From NCBI GenBank assembly GCA_026992215.1, contig JALXAI010000533.1:1-10836 (forward strand): a DNA stretch of 10,836 nucleotides. The letters run 5' to 3'. The notes beneath the pieces were generated by a model. That model searched no databases and was not told where the DNA came from. It saw nothing but the letters and a program-made list of their open reading frames with translations. The DNA comes from Desulfobacterales bacterium. GTDB lineage: Bacteria; Desulfobacterota; Syntrophobacteria; B119-G9. Positions 1 through 4,664 of the stretch are shown piece after piece; positions within the stretch are counted from its first letter, which is position 1, and every line of letters starts with the position of its first letter. The position numbers were made by a program, and so were the translations under genes.

Positions 1-165
1 TCATTGAGCCATCCACTCAGGTTGGAATATGGATTAATGGTAAATGACTCGCTTGTCCTCTCCTGCATGAAGACGGAAGGCATCCACGCTGTAGCTTCTG
101 CTGACAAGGCTTTTAGACGACTTGGAAACATCGAGCTATTCGAACCCGGGGATTTGGAGATTTAG
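1..165 (+). CDS. PIN-domain protein, C-terminal part (VapC-like toxin, 5' end outside window)
   Basis: An open frame enters from the left edge and ends at TAG 163-165, giving 54 residues. The segment NDSLVLSCMKTEGIHAVAS followed by ADKAFRRL, then IELFEPGDLEI, matches the C-terminal third of PIN-domain ribonucleases: an acidic residue opening the helix (ND), a 'SADKxF' strand carrying the last metal-binding Asp, and a closing 'v..P.dl'. PIN toxins of VapBC systems cleave RNA using a cluster of acidic residues that bind Mg/Mn; the N-terminal ones are not visible here. The G of the stop codon is also the first base of the heptamer repeat that follows, so the gene ends exactly at a repeat edge. 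An antitoxin would be expected to the left, outside the window. Family call is fairly safe; toxin activity is inference. Confidence 0.75.
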   Translation, partial: SLSHPLRLEYGLMVNDSLVLSCMKTEGIHAVASADKAFRRLGNIELFEPGDLEI

Positions 166-205
166 TTATACGTTATTAGTCATTGGTTGTATGTTATTCG
201 TTGTA
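165..205. repeat. (GTTATTC)-type heptamer repeat, left arm
   Basis: Degenerate copies of the heptamer GTTATTC/GTTATTA start at the stop codon of the PIN gene and run into the S23 fragment. GTTATACGTTATT at 165-177 occurs again as an exact 13-base inverted copy at 424-436, so the S23 fragment lies between inverted arms of this repeat. Confidence 0.7.
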
Positions 206-365
206 CGAGTTATTAGATCATTTTATTACCGGGTTTGACGATGGACTGTTTTCAGGAAAAGATGTCGGTGAGGGACGGCAATTGTTAGAAAAAGCTATCG
301 CCCTTTGTAACGGATACATAGCTTACCTCAGAAAAGCTAAAAATGCCTGTAGGAATAACGAGTAA
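198..365 (+). pseudogene. S23 / four-helix-bundle protein, 3' fragment
   Basis: The frame beginning SLYELLDHFITGFDDG and ending LCNGYIAYLRKAKNACRNNE matches the last helices of the four-helix-bundle family first described as the 23S rRNA intervening-sequence protein ('elLdhli.aldeg.is ... lNGYi.YLrk'). The N-terminal half with the family's 'LRDQI.RAA.S...NIAEG' core is absent. Upstream bases are heptamer repeat rather than coding, and the possible TTG start at 183 lies in that repeat. The last residues NNE and the TAA stop are also repeat sequence. A related decayed copy with the same 'LYELLDH' segment lies at 1897-2006, and an intact relative at 2789-3163. I read this as a truncated gene remnant, although a short 60-residue product could still be made. 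Confidence 0.7.
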
Positions 366-471
366 CGACATTGGGATTGCGAATTGCGGATTGAGGATTG
401 CAAATAACGATCAACAAATAACGAATAACGTATAACTAATAACTAGTAACTAGTAACGAATAACGAAATCG
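352..471. repeat. Mixed heptamer repeat tract (GAATAAC and GGATTGC types)
   Basis: From the end of the S23 fragment the sequence is nearly all heptamer repeat. A short GGATTGC/GAATTGC block (about 372-405) is followed by GAATAAC/CTAATAACTAGTAAC units to about 471, which are the reverse complement of GTTATTC. It fills the space between the S23 fragment and the promoter of the ATPase gene. No gene or RNA is seen in it. Confidence 0.8.
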
Positions 472-488
472 CTAATTGACGCGGGGTC

Positions 489-516
489 TTGATTTTCTCA
501 TCTTTCCAACTATAAT
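489..516 (+). promoter_or_regulatory. Predicted sigma-70 promoter of the ATPase gene (leaderless)
   Basis: The -35 TTGATT (489-494) and a perfect -10 TATAAT (511-516) are separated by 16 bases. The ATG at 523 begins 7 bases after the last base of the -10, which is where transcription normally starts. There is no Shine-Dalgarno sequence in the six bases between, so the mRNA is predicted to be leaderless or nearly so. Confidence 0.65.
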
Positions 517-522
517 TTATGC

Positions 523-1785
523 ATGATTAAAAATCGCAGGGTTACAAAATATATTCCTAGAAAACTGGAAGGAAAGATCCAGAGGTTTATGGATTCTCCT
601 GAAATCCTCGCCATCCTTGGTGCCAGGCAGGTTGGAAAAACAACCCTCATGCAACACGTCTATGAAGGACTACCGGGAAATAAAGTTTTCCTGGACTTTG
701 AAGATCAGGAGATGCGCCTCCTTTTTGATGAGGACGCCGAAGCGTTCGCGCAGCTATATGTGAAGAACAACGATTTTGTTTTCATAGATGAATTTCAATA
801 TAGTACTAAGGGCGGGGAAATACTTAAGTTCCTGTTCGACAGGTACAAAACTAAATTCGTGATTTCAGGCTCCTCCAGCATGGACATAACACTTCGCGCC
901 ATATCTGCTCTCGTTGGAAGAGTTTTTATCATGGAATTGTATCCACTTTCGTTTGACGAATTTTTGAACCATAGAGACCCCGAGATGTTCTCTATTTTGA
1001 AAGATAAATCGGAAAGAATGAAAACTCTTCATGTCTCTTTGCACGAGCGATTATTAACATACCTTGAGGAGTTTACCATCTGGGGTGGATACCCACGAGT
1101 TGTCCTCTCGAAGTCCGAAGAAGAAAAACAGGAGGTATTGAAGAACATCTTTACAACTTATCTTCTTAAGGATATCCGTGGCTTCTTCCGTCTTTCCACA
1201 GAGTCGAGTATTCAGAAACTGGTTCGGATGTTAGCCCTGCAGGTAGGAAACCTTATCCAATATAATGATCTTTCCGCCGGGGCGCAGCTTTCGTACCCAG
1301 CTCTTAAAAAGCACCTTGCAATACTCGAAGAGACATACATCATAAAACTGTTAAAGCCATTTTACACTAATAAACGTGTTGAGATTACAAAGAATCCCAA
1401 AGTCTATTTTATAGACCCGGGGATGCGAAATTATGTCTGCAGGGACTTTAGGCAGTGGAAGCTTAGAAATGATCTGGGCGCTCTGGTTGAAAACTACGTG
1501 TGTAACGAACTTTGCAAGATGGGTTTAGAGATAAACTTTTGGAGAACCAAATCAAAGGCAGAAGTGGACTTTATCATAGCTGGACCCCTGGCACCGATCC
1601 CCGTAGAAGTAAAAGCGAGCACGAGCACCCGGGCAGGCAAGTCCCTTATCAGCTTTTTAAAGAAGTACAAGCAGGACAATGGTTACGTTTTATATGAGGG
1701 ACAAAGTGCTACCAGGACCTATTCAGGGTTCGCAATTAACTTCGTGCCTCTTTATGCGGTGAACTTTCTGGGCCTGGGGAATTAG
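523..1785 (+). CDS. AAA_14 ATPase with DUF4143 domain
   Basis: This 420-residue protein has the layout of the AAA_14-DUF4143 family at its usual length. The Walker A motif is GARQVGKTT (residues 33-41), Walker B FVFIDEFQ (85-92), a sensor strand KFVISGSSS (111-119), and the family signature GRVFIMELYPLSFDEFL follows (132-148). The C-terminal half carries a winged-helix-like segment and a restriction-endonuclease-like fold: residues E347, D349, E362 and K364 in 'AEVDFI...PVEVKAS' resemble a PD-(D/E)xK centre. Members are common in genomes rich in mobile and TA genes; their biological role is not established, and cleavage by the nuclease-like part has to be considered inference. It stands alone, with its own promoter and repeats on both sides. 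The final residues LGLGN and the TAG stop are written in a GGAATTAGGGAATTGC repeat, so the C-terminus seems set by the repeat. Confidence 0.9.
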   Translation: MIKNRRVTKYIPRKLEGKIQRFMDSPEILAILGARQVGKTTLMQHVYEGLPGNKVFLDFEDQEMRLLFDEDAEAFAQLYVKNNDFVFIDEFQYSTKGGEILKFLFDRYKTKFVISGSSSMDITLRAISALVGRVFIMELYPLSFDEFLNHRDPEMFSILKDKSERMKTLHVSLHERLLTYLEEFTIWGGYPRVVLSKSEEEKQEVLKNIFTTYLLKDIRGFFRLSTESSIQKLVRMLALQVGNLIQYNDLSAGAQLSYPALKKHLAILEETYIIKLLKPFYTNKRVEITKNPKVYFIDPGMRNYVCRDFRQWKLRNDLGALVENYVCNELCKMGLEINFWRTKSKAEVDFIIAGPLAPIPVEVKASTSTRAGKSLISFLKKYKQDNGYVLYEGQSATRTYSGFAINFVPLYAVNFLGLGN

Positions 1786-1872
1786 GGAATTGCCGGATTG
1801 GGGGAGTAGTTATTAGTAGTTATTTGTTATTCGTTATTCGTTATTAGTCAATTGTCATAGGTTATTCGTTGG
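1774..1872. repeat. Heptamer repeat tract after the ATPase gene
   Basis: The tract begins inside the stop codon context of the ATPase gene with GGAATTAGGGAATTGC units, then switches at about 1808 to TTATTAGTAGTTATTTG and (GTTATTC)n units, and ends at about 1872. The stretch 1786-2108 holds only this tract, a decayed S23 gene and the next heptamer array. Confidence 0.8.
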
Positions 1873-1875
1873 GAG

Positions 1876-2006
1876 GTAGGAGGGACGGAGGAAAATATGG
1901 GCGGCAATGGGGCCATAAGGAGTTTTGAGTTTGCCGACAGGCACGAGGATCGCTGTACGAATTGTTGGATCACATGATCGCTGGTAATGATGAGGGTTTG
2001 TTTTAG
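1876..2006 (+). pseudogene. Decayed S23 / four-helix-bundle gene
   Basis: A strong ribosome-binding-like GGAGG sequence precedes ATG 1897, which opens MGGNGAIRSFEFAD, a plausible S23-family N-terminus. From TCG at 1950, in a different frame, the sequence reads SLYELLDHMIAGNDEGLF and then TAG. That matches the start of the C-terminal fragment at 198-365 (about 70% of bases agree over the shared 63). The central half of the family is missing and the two pieces are out of frame, so this is an internally deleted, frameshifted copy. The 5' leader (GGAGGGAC...GAAAATATG) recurs at 4068-4110. N-terminal assignment is inference from the leader and 'IRSFE'; the C-terminal match is seen directly. Confidence 0.6.
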
Positions 2007-2014
2007 GAAAAAAA

Positions 2015-2108
2015 GGAATTGCGGATTGCGGATTCAGGGATTGCGGATTGCGGATTGCGGATTGCGAATTGCGAATTGCGGATTGCGGATTTAGGGATTG
2101 CGGATAAT
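2015..2108. repeat. (GGATTGC)n heptamer array
   Basis: About twelve near-perfect tandem heptamers GGATTGC/GAATTGC, with occasional GGATTTAG or GGATTCAG variants, fill the space between the decayed S23 copy and the RelE-type gene. The array stops at the last base before that gene's stop codon. Open frames reading LRIADCG-like repeats through it are artefacts of a 7-base period (21 bases per 7 codons). Confidence 0.9.
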
Positions 2109-2375
2109 CTACGTGATTATTTCATGTGTTCCTATTGCCCGGAAGATCACGGTATCTCCAGAAAATTGGAAGGTAAAGCGGTACTTCATGGTTATACTTG
2201 CCTCCCATCTGTCTCTTGTCCCCTGGATTCGCTTTACACGCAGTGAGGGGTGCGACATGTCCCGCAGGAATAGTTCGAGTTTCTTATCGAATGCCTTCTG
2301 GATCTCCTTTGGGAGGCGACTGTACTGCTTCTTGAAACTCTTGGTGAACCGATAAGCTGTTACTCTTTTAGCCAT
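2109..2375 (-). CDS. RelE/ParE-type toxin
   Basis: This 88-residue basic protein fits the RelE/ParE toxin superfamily (typical length 85-100). An N-terminal 'FTKSFKKQYSRLPKEIQKAFDKKLELF' helical hairpin is followed by HPSLRVKRIQGTRDRWEASITMKYRFTFQF, the characteristic 'LrvkkiqGt.d.WE...t..yR..f' strands, and then VIFRAIGTHEIIT. RelE-type members cut mRNA in the ribosome A site; which activity this one has cannot be read from sequence. It is the second gene of a minus-strand pair, with the ATG inside the last codons of the AbrB antitoxin (16-base overlap), implying coupled translation. Odd: the family usually ends 'GTHdevY', and here the closing tyrosine is replaced by Thr just before the stop, which abuts the heptamer array. 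The end may have been trimmed or the toxin weakened. Confidence 0.85.
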   Translation of the reverse strand: MAKRVTAYRFTKSFKKQYSRLPKEIQKAFDKKLELFLRDMSHPSLRVKRIQGTRDRWEASITMKYRFTFQFSGDTVIFRAIGTHEIIT

Positions 2376-2638
2376 TTGAGACCTTGTTCTGCAGAGTCAA
2401 ACTCAGGAGAAAGTTCACCGCTCTTGATGTCTCTGTCTGCTTCAGATTCAAGCTGCTGCCATTCTTTAGTCCAGTACCATCCTTGAGAAGGGTCAATGAG
2501 TTTTCTCGGTTTTAGAACGATATGGCCGTTTTCAATTTCTACTTCGACATAGTCGCCGGTCTCTATCCCCAATGCACTCATGATTTTTTTAGGTATTCGG
2601 ATTTGACCTTGTGTGCTGATTTTCATGATCCTTCCCAT
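2360..2638 (-). CDS. AbrB/MazE-type antitoxin
   Basis: I place the start at the ATG ending at 2638 (92 residues), because GGAGG lies 8 bases upstream on the minus strand; the longer frame from 2677 has no such site and adds residues not typical of the family. Residues 1-45 form a SpoVT/AbrB DNA-binding swapped-hairpin domain (MKISTQGQIRIPKKIMSALGI, then GDYVEVEIENGHIVLKP). The acidic tail with IDPSQGWYWTKEWQQLESEAD and a final FDSAEQGLKWL is the kind of segment that binds and neutralises a RelE-like partner. It is first in a two-gene operon with that toxin. Antitoxins of this kind usually repress their own promoter; the promoter and a pair of AATTAAG direct repeats at 2660-2674 lie just upstream. 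Confidence 0.85.
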   Translation of the reverse strand: MGRIMKISTQGQIRIPKKIMSALGIETGDYVEVEIENGHIVLKPRKLIDPSQGWYWTKEWQQLESEADRDIKSGELSPEFDSAEQGLKWLKE

Positions 2639-2684
2639 GGGGAATACCTCCGAGTAAGTAATTAAGAAATTAAGCATTTTTATA

Positions 2685-2713
2685 AATTTACTTTTTTTAG
2701 TTGCTTAGGTCAA
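2685..2713 (-). promoter_or_regulatory. Predicted promoter of the AbrB-RelE operon
   Basis: On the minus strand, -35 TTGACC (2713-2708) and -10 TAAATT (2690-2685) are 17 bases apart. Downstream, two AATTAAG direct repeats (plus-strand 2660-2666 and 2668-2674, 8 bases apart) lie between the likely start of transcription and the GGAGG site and could be an operator. The heptamer repeat begins directly at the outer edge of the -35 box. Confidence 0.55.
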
Positions 2714-2788
2714 GGGAATTTAGGAATTGCGGATTGAGGAATTGCGAATTGCGGATTATGGGGTTGCGGATTATGGGATTGAGGGATT
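2714..2788. repeat. Heptamer repeat tract between the AbrB-RelE operon and the S23 gene
   Basis: GGAATTTAGGAATTGC, GGATTGAGGAATTGC and GGATTATGGG(A/G)TTGC-like units fill all bases between the -35 box of the antitoxin operon and the start codon of the S23-family gene. The last unit, GGGATTGAGGGATT, supplies the only plausible ribosome-binding sequence (GAGGG) of that gene. Confidence 0.85.
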
Positions 2789-3163
2789 ATGAAATATAGG
2801 AAGTTTGAGGATCTACCGGTGTGGCAGGGCGCCCGAGAGCTATGTAGGCAAGTTTTTGCATTGCTGAATGCAACCCCACTTGGGAAAGACTTCGCATTGC
2901 GGGATCAGATATGGCGAGCGGCAGGCTCTGTTATGGACAATATCGCGGAGGGATTCGATGACGGGTCGCCACGAGAATTTGCCAAGTTTCTTGGCTACTC
3001 CCAAAGATCATGCAGTGAAGTCCAATCGCAGCTATACAGGGCTTTAGATTGCGGCTACATAAATCAAGAACAGTTTGATTCAGTATTCAACATGGCTGGT
3101 AATTGTCGAAAGCAAATTAAGGGGTTTCGAAAGTACTTACGGGATTATGGGAAGGGGGTTTAG
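2789..3163 (+). CDS. Four-helix-bundle protein of the S23 / 23S rRNA intervening-sequence family
   Basis: This is a complete 124-residue member. It starts KYRKFEDLPVWQGARELCRQV, the usual 'f.dL.vwq.A..L...v' first helix, has the family core FALRDQIWRAAGSVMDNIAEGFD (residues 36-58), then EFAKFLGYSQRSCSEVQSQLYRALDCGYI (about 64-92) and a basic C-terminal helix ending KGFRKYLRDYG. The family was first seen inside 23S rRNA intervening sequences but is now known in many free-standing copies; it forms pentameric helical bundles and its function is unknown. ATG 2789 is chosen because it is the first in-frame start and matches the family N-terminus. Both ends touch heptamer repeat, with no spacer: the ribosome-binding bases and the final Gly-Val and TAG are repeat sequence. 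Fragments of related genes occur at 198, 1876 and 4068. Confidence 0.92.
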   Translation: MKYRKFEDLPVWQGARELCRQVFALLNATPLGKDFALRDQIWRAAGSVMDNIAEGFDDGSPREFAKFLGYSQRSCSEVQSQLYRALDCGYINQEQFDSVFNMAGNCRKQIKGFRKYLRDYGKGV

Positions 3164-3300
3164 GGATTGGGAATTGCGGATTGGGAATTTAGGGATTGCG
3201 AATTGCGGATTGCGGATTGCGGATTCCGGATTGCGGATTGCGGATTTAGGAATTGCGGATTATTGGATTGAGGGATTTTGGGTGACGAATTTGGGGAATT
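3158..3300. repeat. (GGATTGC)n heptamer array
   Basis: A long array of GGATTGC, GAATTGC, GGATTCC and GGATTTAG units starts at the stop codon of the S23 gene and runs past the stop codon of the minus-strand VapC gene (3260-3262), fading at about 3300. The last residues of VapC are therefore encoded by repeat bases. Confidence 0.88.
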
Positions 3301-3670
3301 TTTTCTGCAACTTTTTGTCGAAGCTGAAAAGGCTGCGGGCACGGTGATTGATGGCTTGCATGACGATCACGAGGTCAGCAAAATCCCCGCCCTTGCCGTA
3401 CTTCTGAATAGCGCCTGATACTACATCAGGATCCGAAAAAACGAATACTTCTGTCCGGACCAGCTTTTTCAGGAATTGATGGATTTCCTCCCGACTGCAC
3501 TCGTAAATGGATTGAAACACCCATACGGTCTCAATCAATACCTCAGTGAGGATGAAAATGGGTTCCCCTGTTTTCTCAGCTTTCTCTACGAGCCGCCTTA
3601 CTTCCAGCGCTTGCTTTTTGTCATCCTCAACGATCAACCTTACGAGCGCGTTCGTGTCGAGGGCAATCAT
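3260..3670 (-). CDS. vapC: VapC-type PIN-domain ribonuclease toxin
   Basis: This 136-residue protein has the PIN layout. The first strand MIALDTNALVRLI gives D5. The helix TEVLIETVWVF supplies E43. GGDFADLVIVM gives D96 and D99, and LFSFDKKL gives D118. These acidic residues form the Mg/Mn site by which VapC toxins cut tRNA or rRNA; the target is not predictable here. The start ATG overlaps the antitoxin stop (ATGA), so translation is coupled. Odd: after 'SFDKKLQKKFPKF' the protein ends VTQNPSIQ, where the coding strand is heptamer repeat, so the native C-terminus has probably been replaced or extended by repeat-derived residues. The catalytic set is complete, so activity could remain. Confidence 0.9.
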   Translation of the reverse strand: MIALDTNALVRLIVEDDKKQALEVRRLVEKAEKTGEPIFILTEVLIETVWVFQSIYECSREEIHQFLKKLVRTEVFVFSDPDVVSGAIQKYGKGGDFADLVIVMQAINHRARSLFSFDKKLQKKFPKFVTQNPSIQ

Positions 3671-3921
3671 CTCATAGCCCTTTCTGCTCTCTTTTTCCGA
3701 ATAACATCCTTCATATCATCCACGGACACGGGTTTTTCTTTCTTTCTGTGGCTCAACATACCGAACAGCTCAGAGACGGGAACCGGCTTGGTCGTGATTA
3801 AGACTTTGCCGTCTTCCAGGGGGATGAACACGATTTTATCCGATGCTCCAACGCGAAGAAACTCTCTTATCTTTTTGGGAATGGTGACCTGCCCCTTCGA
3901 GGATACTGTACCGGTAATCAT
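3667..3921 (-). CDS. vapB: VapB-type AbrB-family antitoxin
   Basis: An 84-residue protein with an N-terminal AbrB/SpoVT DNA-binding hairpin (MITGTVSSKGQVTIPKKIRE, then LRVGASDKIVFIPLEDGKVLIT) and a basic, proline-containing tail (about residues 46-84) that would wrap the toxin. The start is supported by a GGAGGG site 6 bases upstream. It precedes vapC with a 4-base overlap, the usual antitoxin-first order, and is expected to repress the operon alone or with VapC. It shares the AbrB fold with the antitoxin at 2360-2638, but their tails differ, so cross-neutralisation is unlikely. Confidence 0.9.
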   Translation of the reverse strand: MITGTVSSKGQVTIPKKIREFLRVGASDKIVFIPLEDGKVLITTKPVPVSELFGMLSHRKKEKPVSVDDMKDVIRKKRAERAMR

Positions 3922-3980
3922 TTTAGCCCTCCCCTGCCAATGTGTTCGAAACAGGCATCATTTTTCTTTACTATTTGGTA

Positions 3981-4008
3981 AGAATAACACGCGGCCACTC
4001 TTTGTCAA
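3981..4008 (-). promoter_or_regulatory. Predicted promoter of the vapBC operon
   Basis: On the minus strand, a perfect -35 TTGACA (4008-4003) and -10 TATTCT (3986-3981) are 16 bases apart, about 60 bases before the vapB start. Within about 12 bases upstream of the -35 box, repeat-like GGGATTGGGG sequence begins, as at the other TA operon. Confidence 0.6.
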
Positions 4009-4017
4009 GGAGTAGCG

Positions 4018-4110
4018 TTATGGGATTGGGGGGTCGCTATTAGTTATTCGTTGTACGTTATTCCTTGGTCAGTAGGAGGGACAGGGGAAAATATGAGTGG
4101 AAACGGGGCT
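4018..4110 (+). pseudogene. Repeat tract plus 5' remnant of an S23-type gene
   Basis: Heptamer-like GGGATTGGGG and TTATTCGTTGTACGTTATT (4018-4062) lead into GTAGGAGGGACAGGGGAAAA and ATG 4093, reading MSGNGAMFSKPSA before a stop. The leader and first codons closely match those at 1876-1915 (GGAGGGAC...GAAAATATG GGCGGCAATGGGGC), so this appears to be the start of another S23-type gene that is cut after about ten codons. A weaker trace of the leader (TAGGTGGGAGGGGCAG) lies at 9911-9926. The S23 identity is inferred through the copy at 1876, not from a conserved domain here. Confidence 0.45.
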
Positions 4111-4280
4111 ATGTTTTCAAAGCCCTCTGCATGAATCATCTCCTTGAGGCAATTATGCCACAACCTTCTGAGAATGTAATACTAAATACGGTGACCGTAG
4201 CAACTACTGGAAACTTATCCATATGTCGTTTGACGTGAAATGGGTAACTAGCTTAAAAGAGACAAGAGGAATAGGATTAT
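4111..4280. other. Intergenic stretch with palindromes, no gene
   Basis: No coding signal was found. The stretch holds a 13-base palindrome TACGGTGACCGTA (4187-4199) and the 33-base palindrome described separately at 4215-4247. Together with the flanking remnants and the MITE-like element it fills the 743 bases between vapB and the exopolysaccharide genes. Confidence 0.5.
4215..4247. repeat. 33-bp palindromic repeat, copy 1
   Basis: TTATCCAT...ATGGGTAA arms (one G-T type mismatch) enclose ATGTCGTTTGACGTGA, which contains a second small GTC/GAC stem. The same 33 bases, with three differences and perfect outer arms, occur at 9806-9838 in the same orientation. Copy 1 is outside (left of) one MITE-like element and copy 2 outside (right of) the other. 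Confidence 0.7.
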
Positions 4281-4535
4281 TTAACCGCAGACAAACACAG
4301 ACATCTTTCCTCGTGCGACTCTGCCCGAGCAAAGAAATCTATCGCTTTGCGATAACAACCTTGTCCCTCTTCTGAGGATTAATAAATCCTCAGAATCTGC
4401 GACCAGGAATAATTAATCTACCAAACCACGGAAATAACTGAGAGGTTTCTTGCTTTGCACGAAGTGCAGGGCATCAGCCGGCGGACATGTCGTCCGCCGA
4501 CGGGTCTGCGTAGGTCTGCGTAGGTCTGCGGTTAA
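4281..4535. mobile_element. MITE-like element, copy 1 (255 bp, 12-bp terminal inverted repeats)
   Basis: The ends are exact inverted repeats TTAACCGCAGAC (4281-4292) and GTCTGCGGTTAA (4524-4535). Next inside are tandem CAGAC units (ACACAGAC on the left; three GTCTGCGTAG-type decamers on the right). Further in come a GC hairpin (4310-4329, one mismatch), the ATCGC-TTT-GCGAT hairpin (4341-4353), an 11-bp perfect stem with AATA loop (4370-4395), a TGCAC-GAA-GTGCA hairpin (4456-4468) and CGGCGGAC-ATGTC-GTCCGCCG (4479-4499). There is no transposase gene, and the short open frame from 4450 is only a reading of the element. No clear target-site duplication is visible. Copy 2 at 9519-9768 shares ends and hairpins but not the centre. 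Confidence 0.75.
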
Positions 4536-4613
4536 TAAAAAAGCGGTTTTGGACCTGAAGATGCTTATGTCCTGTTTTGCTTTAGTTCAGGTTTCCTCAC
4601 GAAAGTCACTCAC

Positions 4614-4642
4614 CTTAATTTGTAAACAGGTAACGAATTAAG
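4614..4642. promoter_or_regulatory. Inverted repeat upstream of the exopolysaccharide genes
   Basis: CTTAATT (4614-4620) and AATTAAG (4636-4642) are exact 7-base inverted arms 15 bases apart, 23 bases before the first exopolysaccharide gene. This could be an operator, but the arms are AT-rich and may be chance. I could not pick a convincing promoter in 4536-4664. Confidence 0.25.
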
Positions 4643-4664
4643 AATAACTTTTCCCGGGAAATTC

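Noticed and set aside
165..471. GTTATTC repeats as integron attC core sites
   Set aside because: They do not fit the GTTRRRY core, lack the paired-arm attC layout, and there is no integrase gene in the window.
1494..1697. Short frames inside the ATPase gene on both strands
   Set aside because: They are shadow frames within a clear domain-bearing gene.
2015..2108. Heptamer arrays as a CRISPR array
   Set aside because: The unit is 7 bases with no unique spacers and no cas gene is present.
2019..2246. Open frames reading LRIADCG-like repeats (also 3160-3342 minus, 3075-3347 plus)
   Set aside because: They are readings of the heptamer arrays and shadows of flanking genes, with no domain.
3476..4015. 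179-codon plus-strand frame opposite vapBC
   Set aside because: It is antisense to two well-supported TA genes and shows no family motif.
4450..4641. Short frame MLCTKCRASAGGH... as a zinc-finger-like gene
   Set aside because: It reads through the hairpins and right end of the MITE-like element; the same reading recurs in other copies because the DNA repeats.
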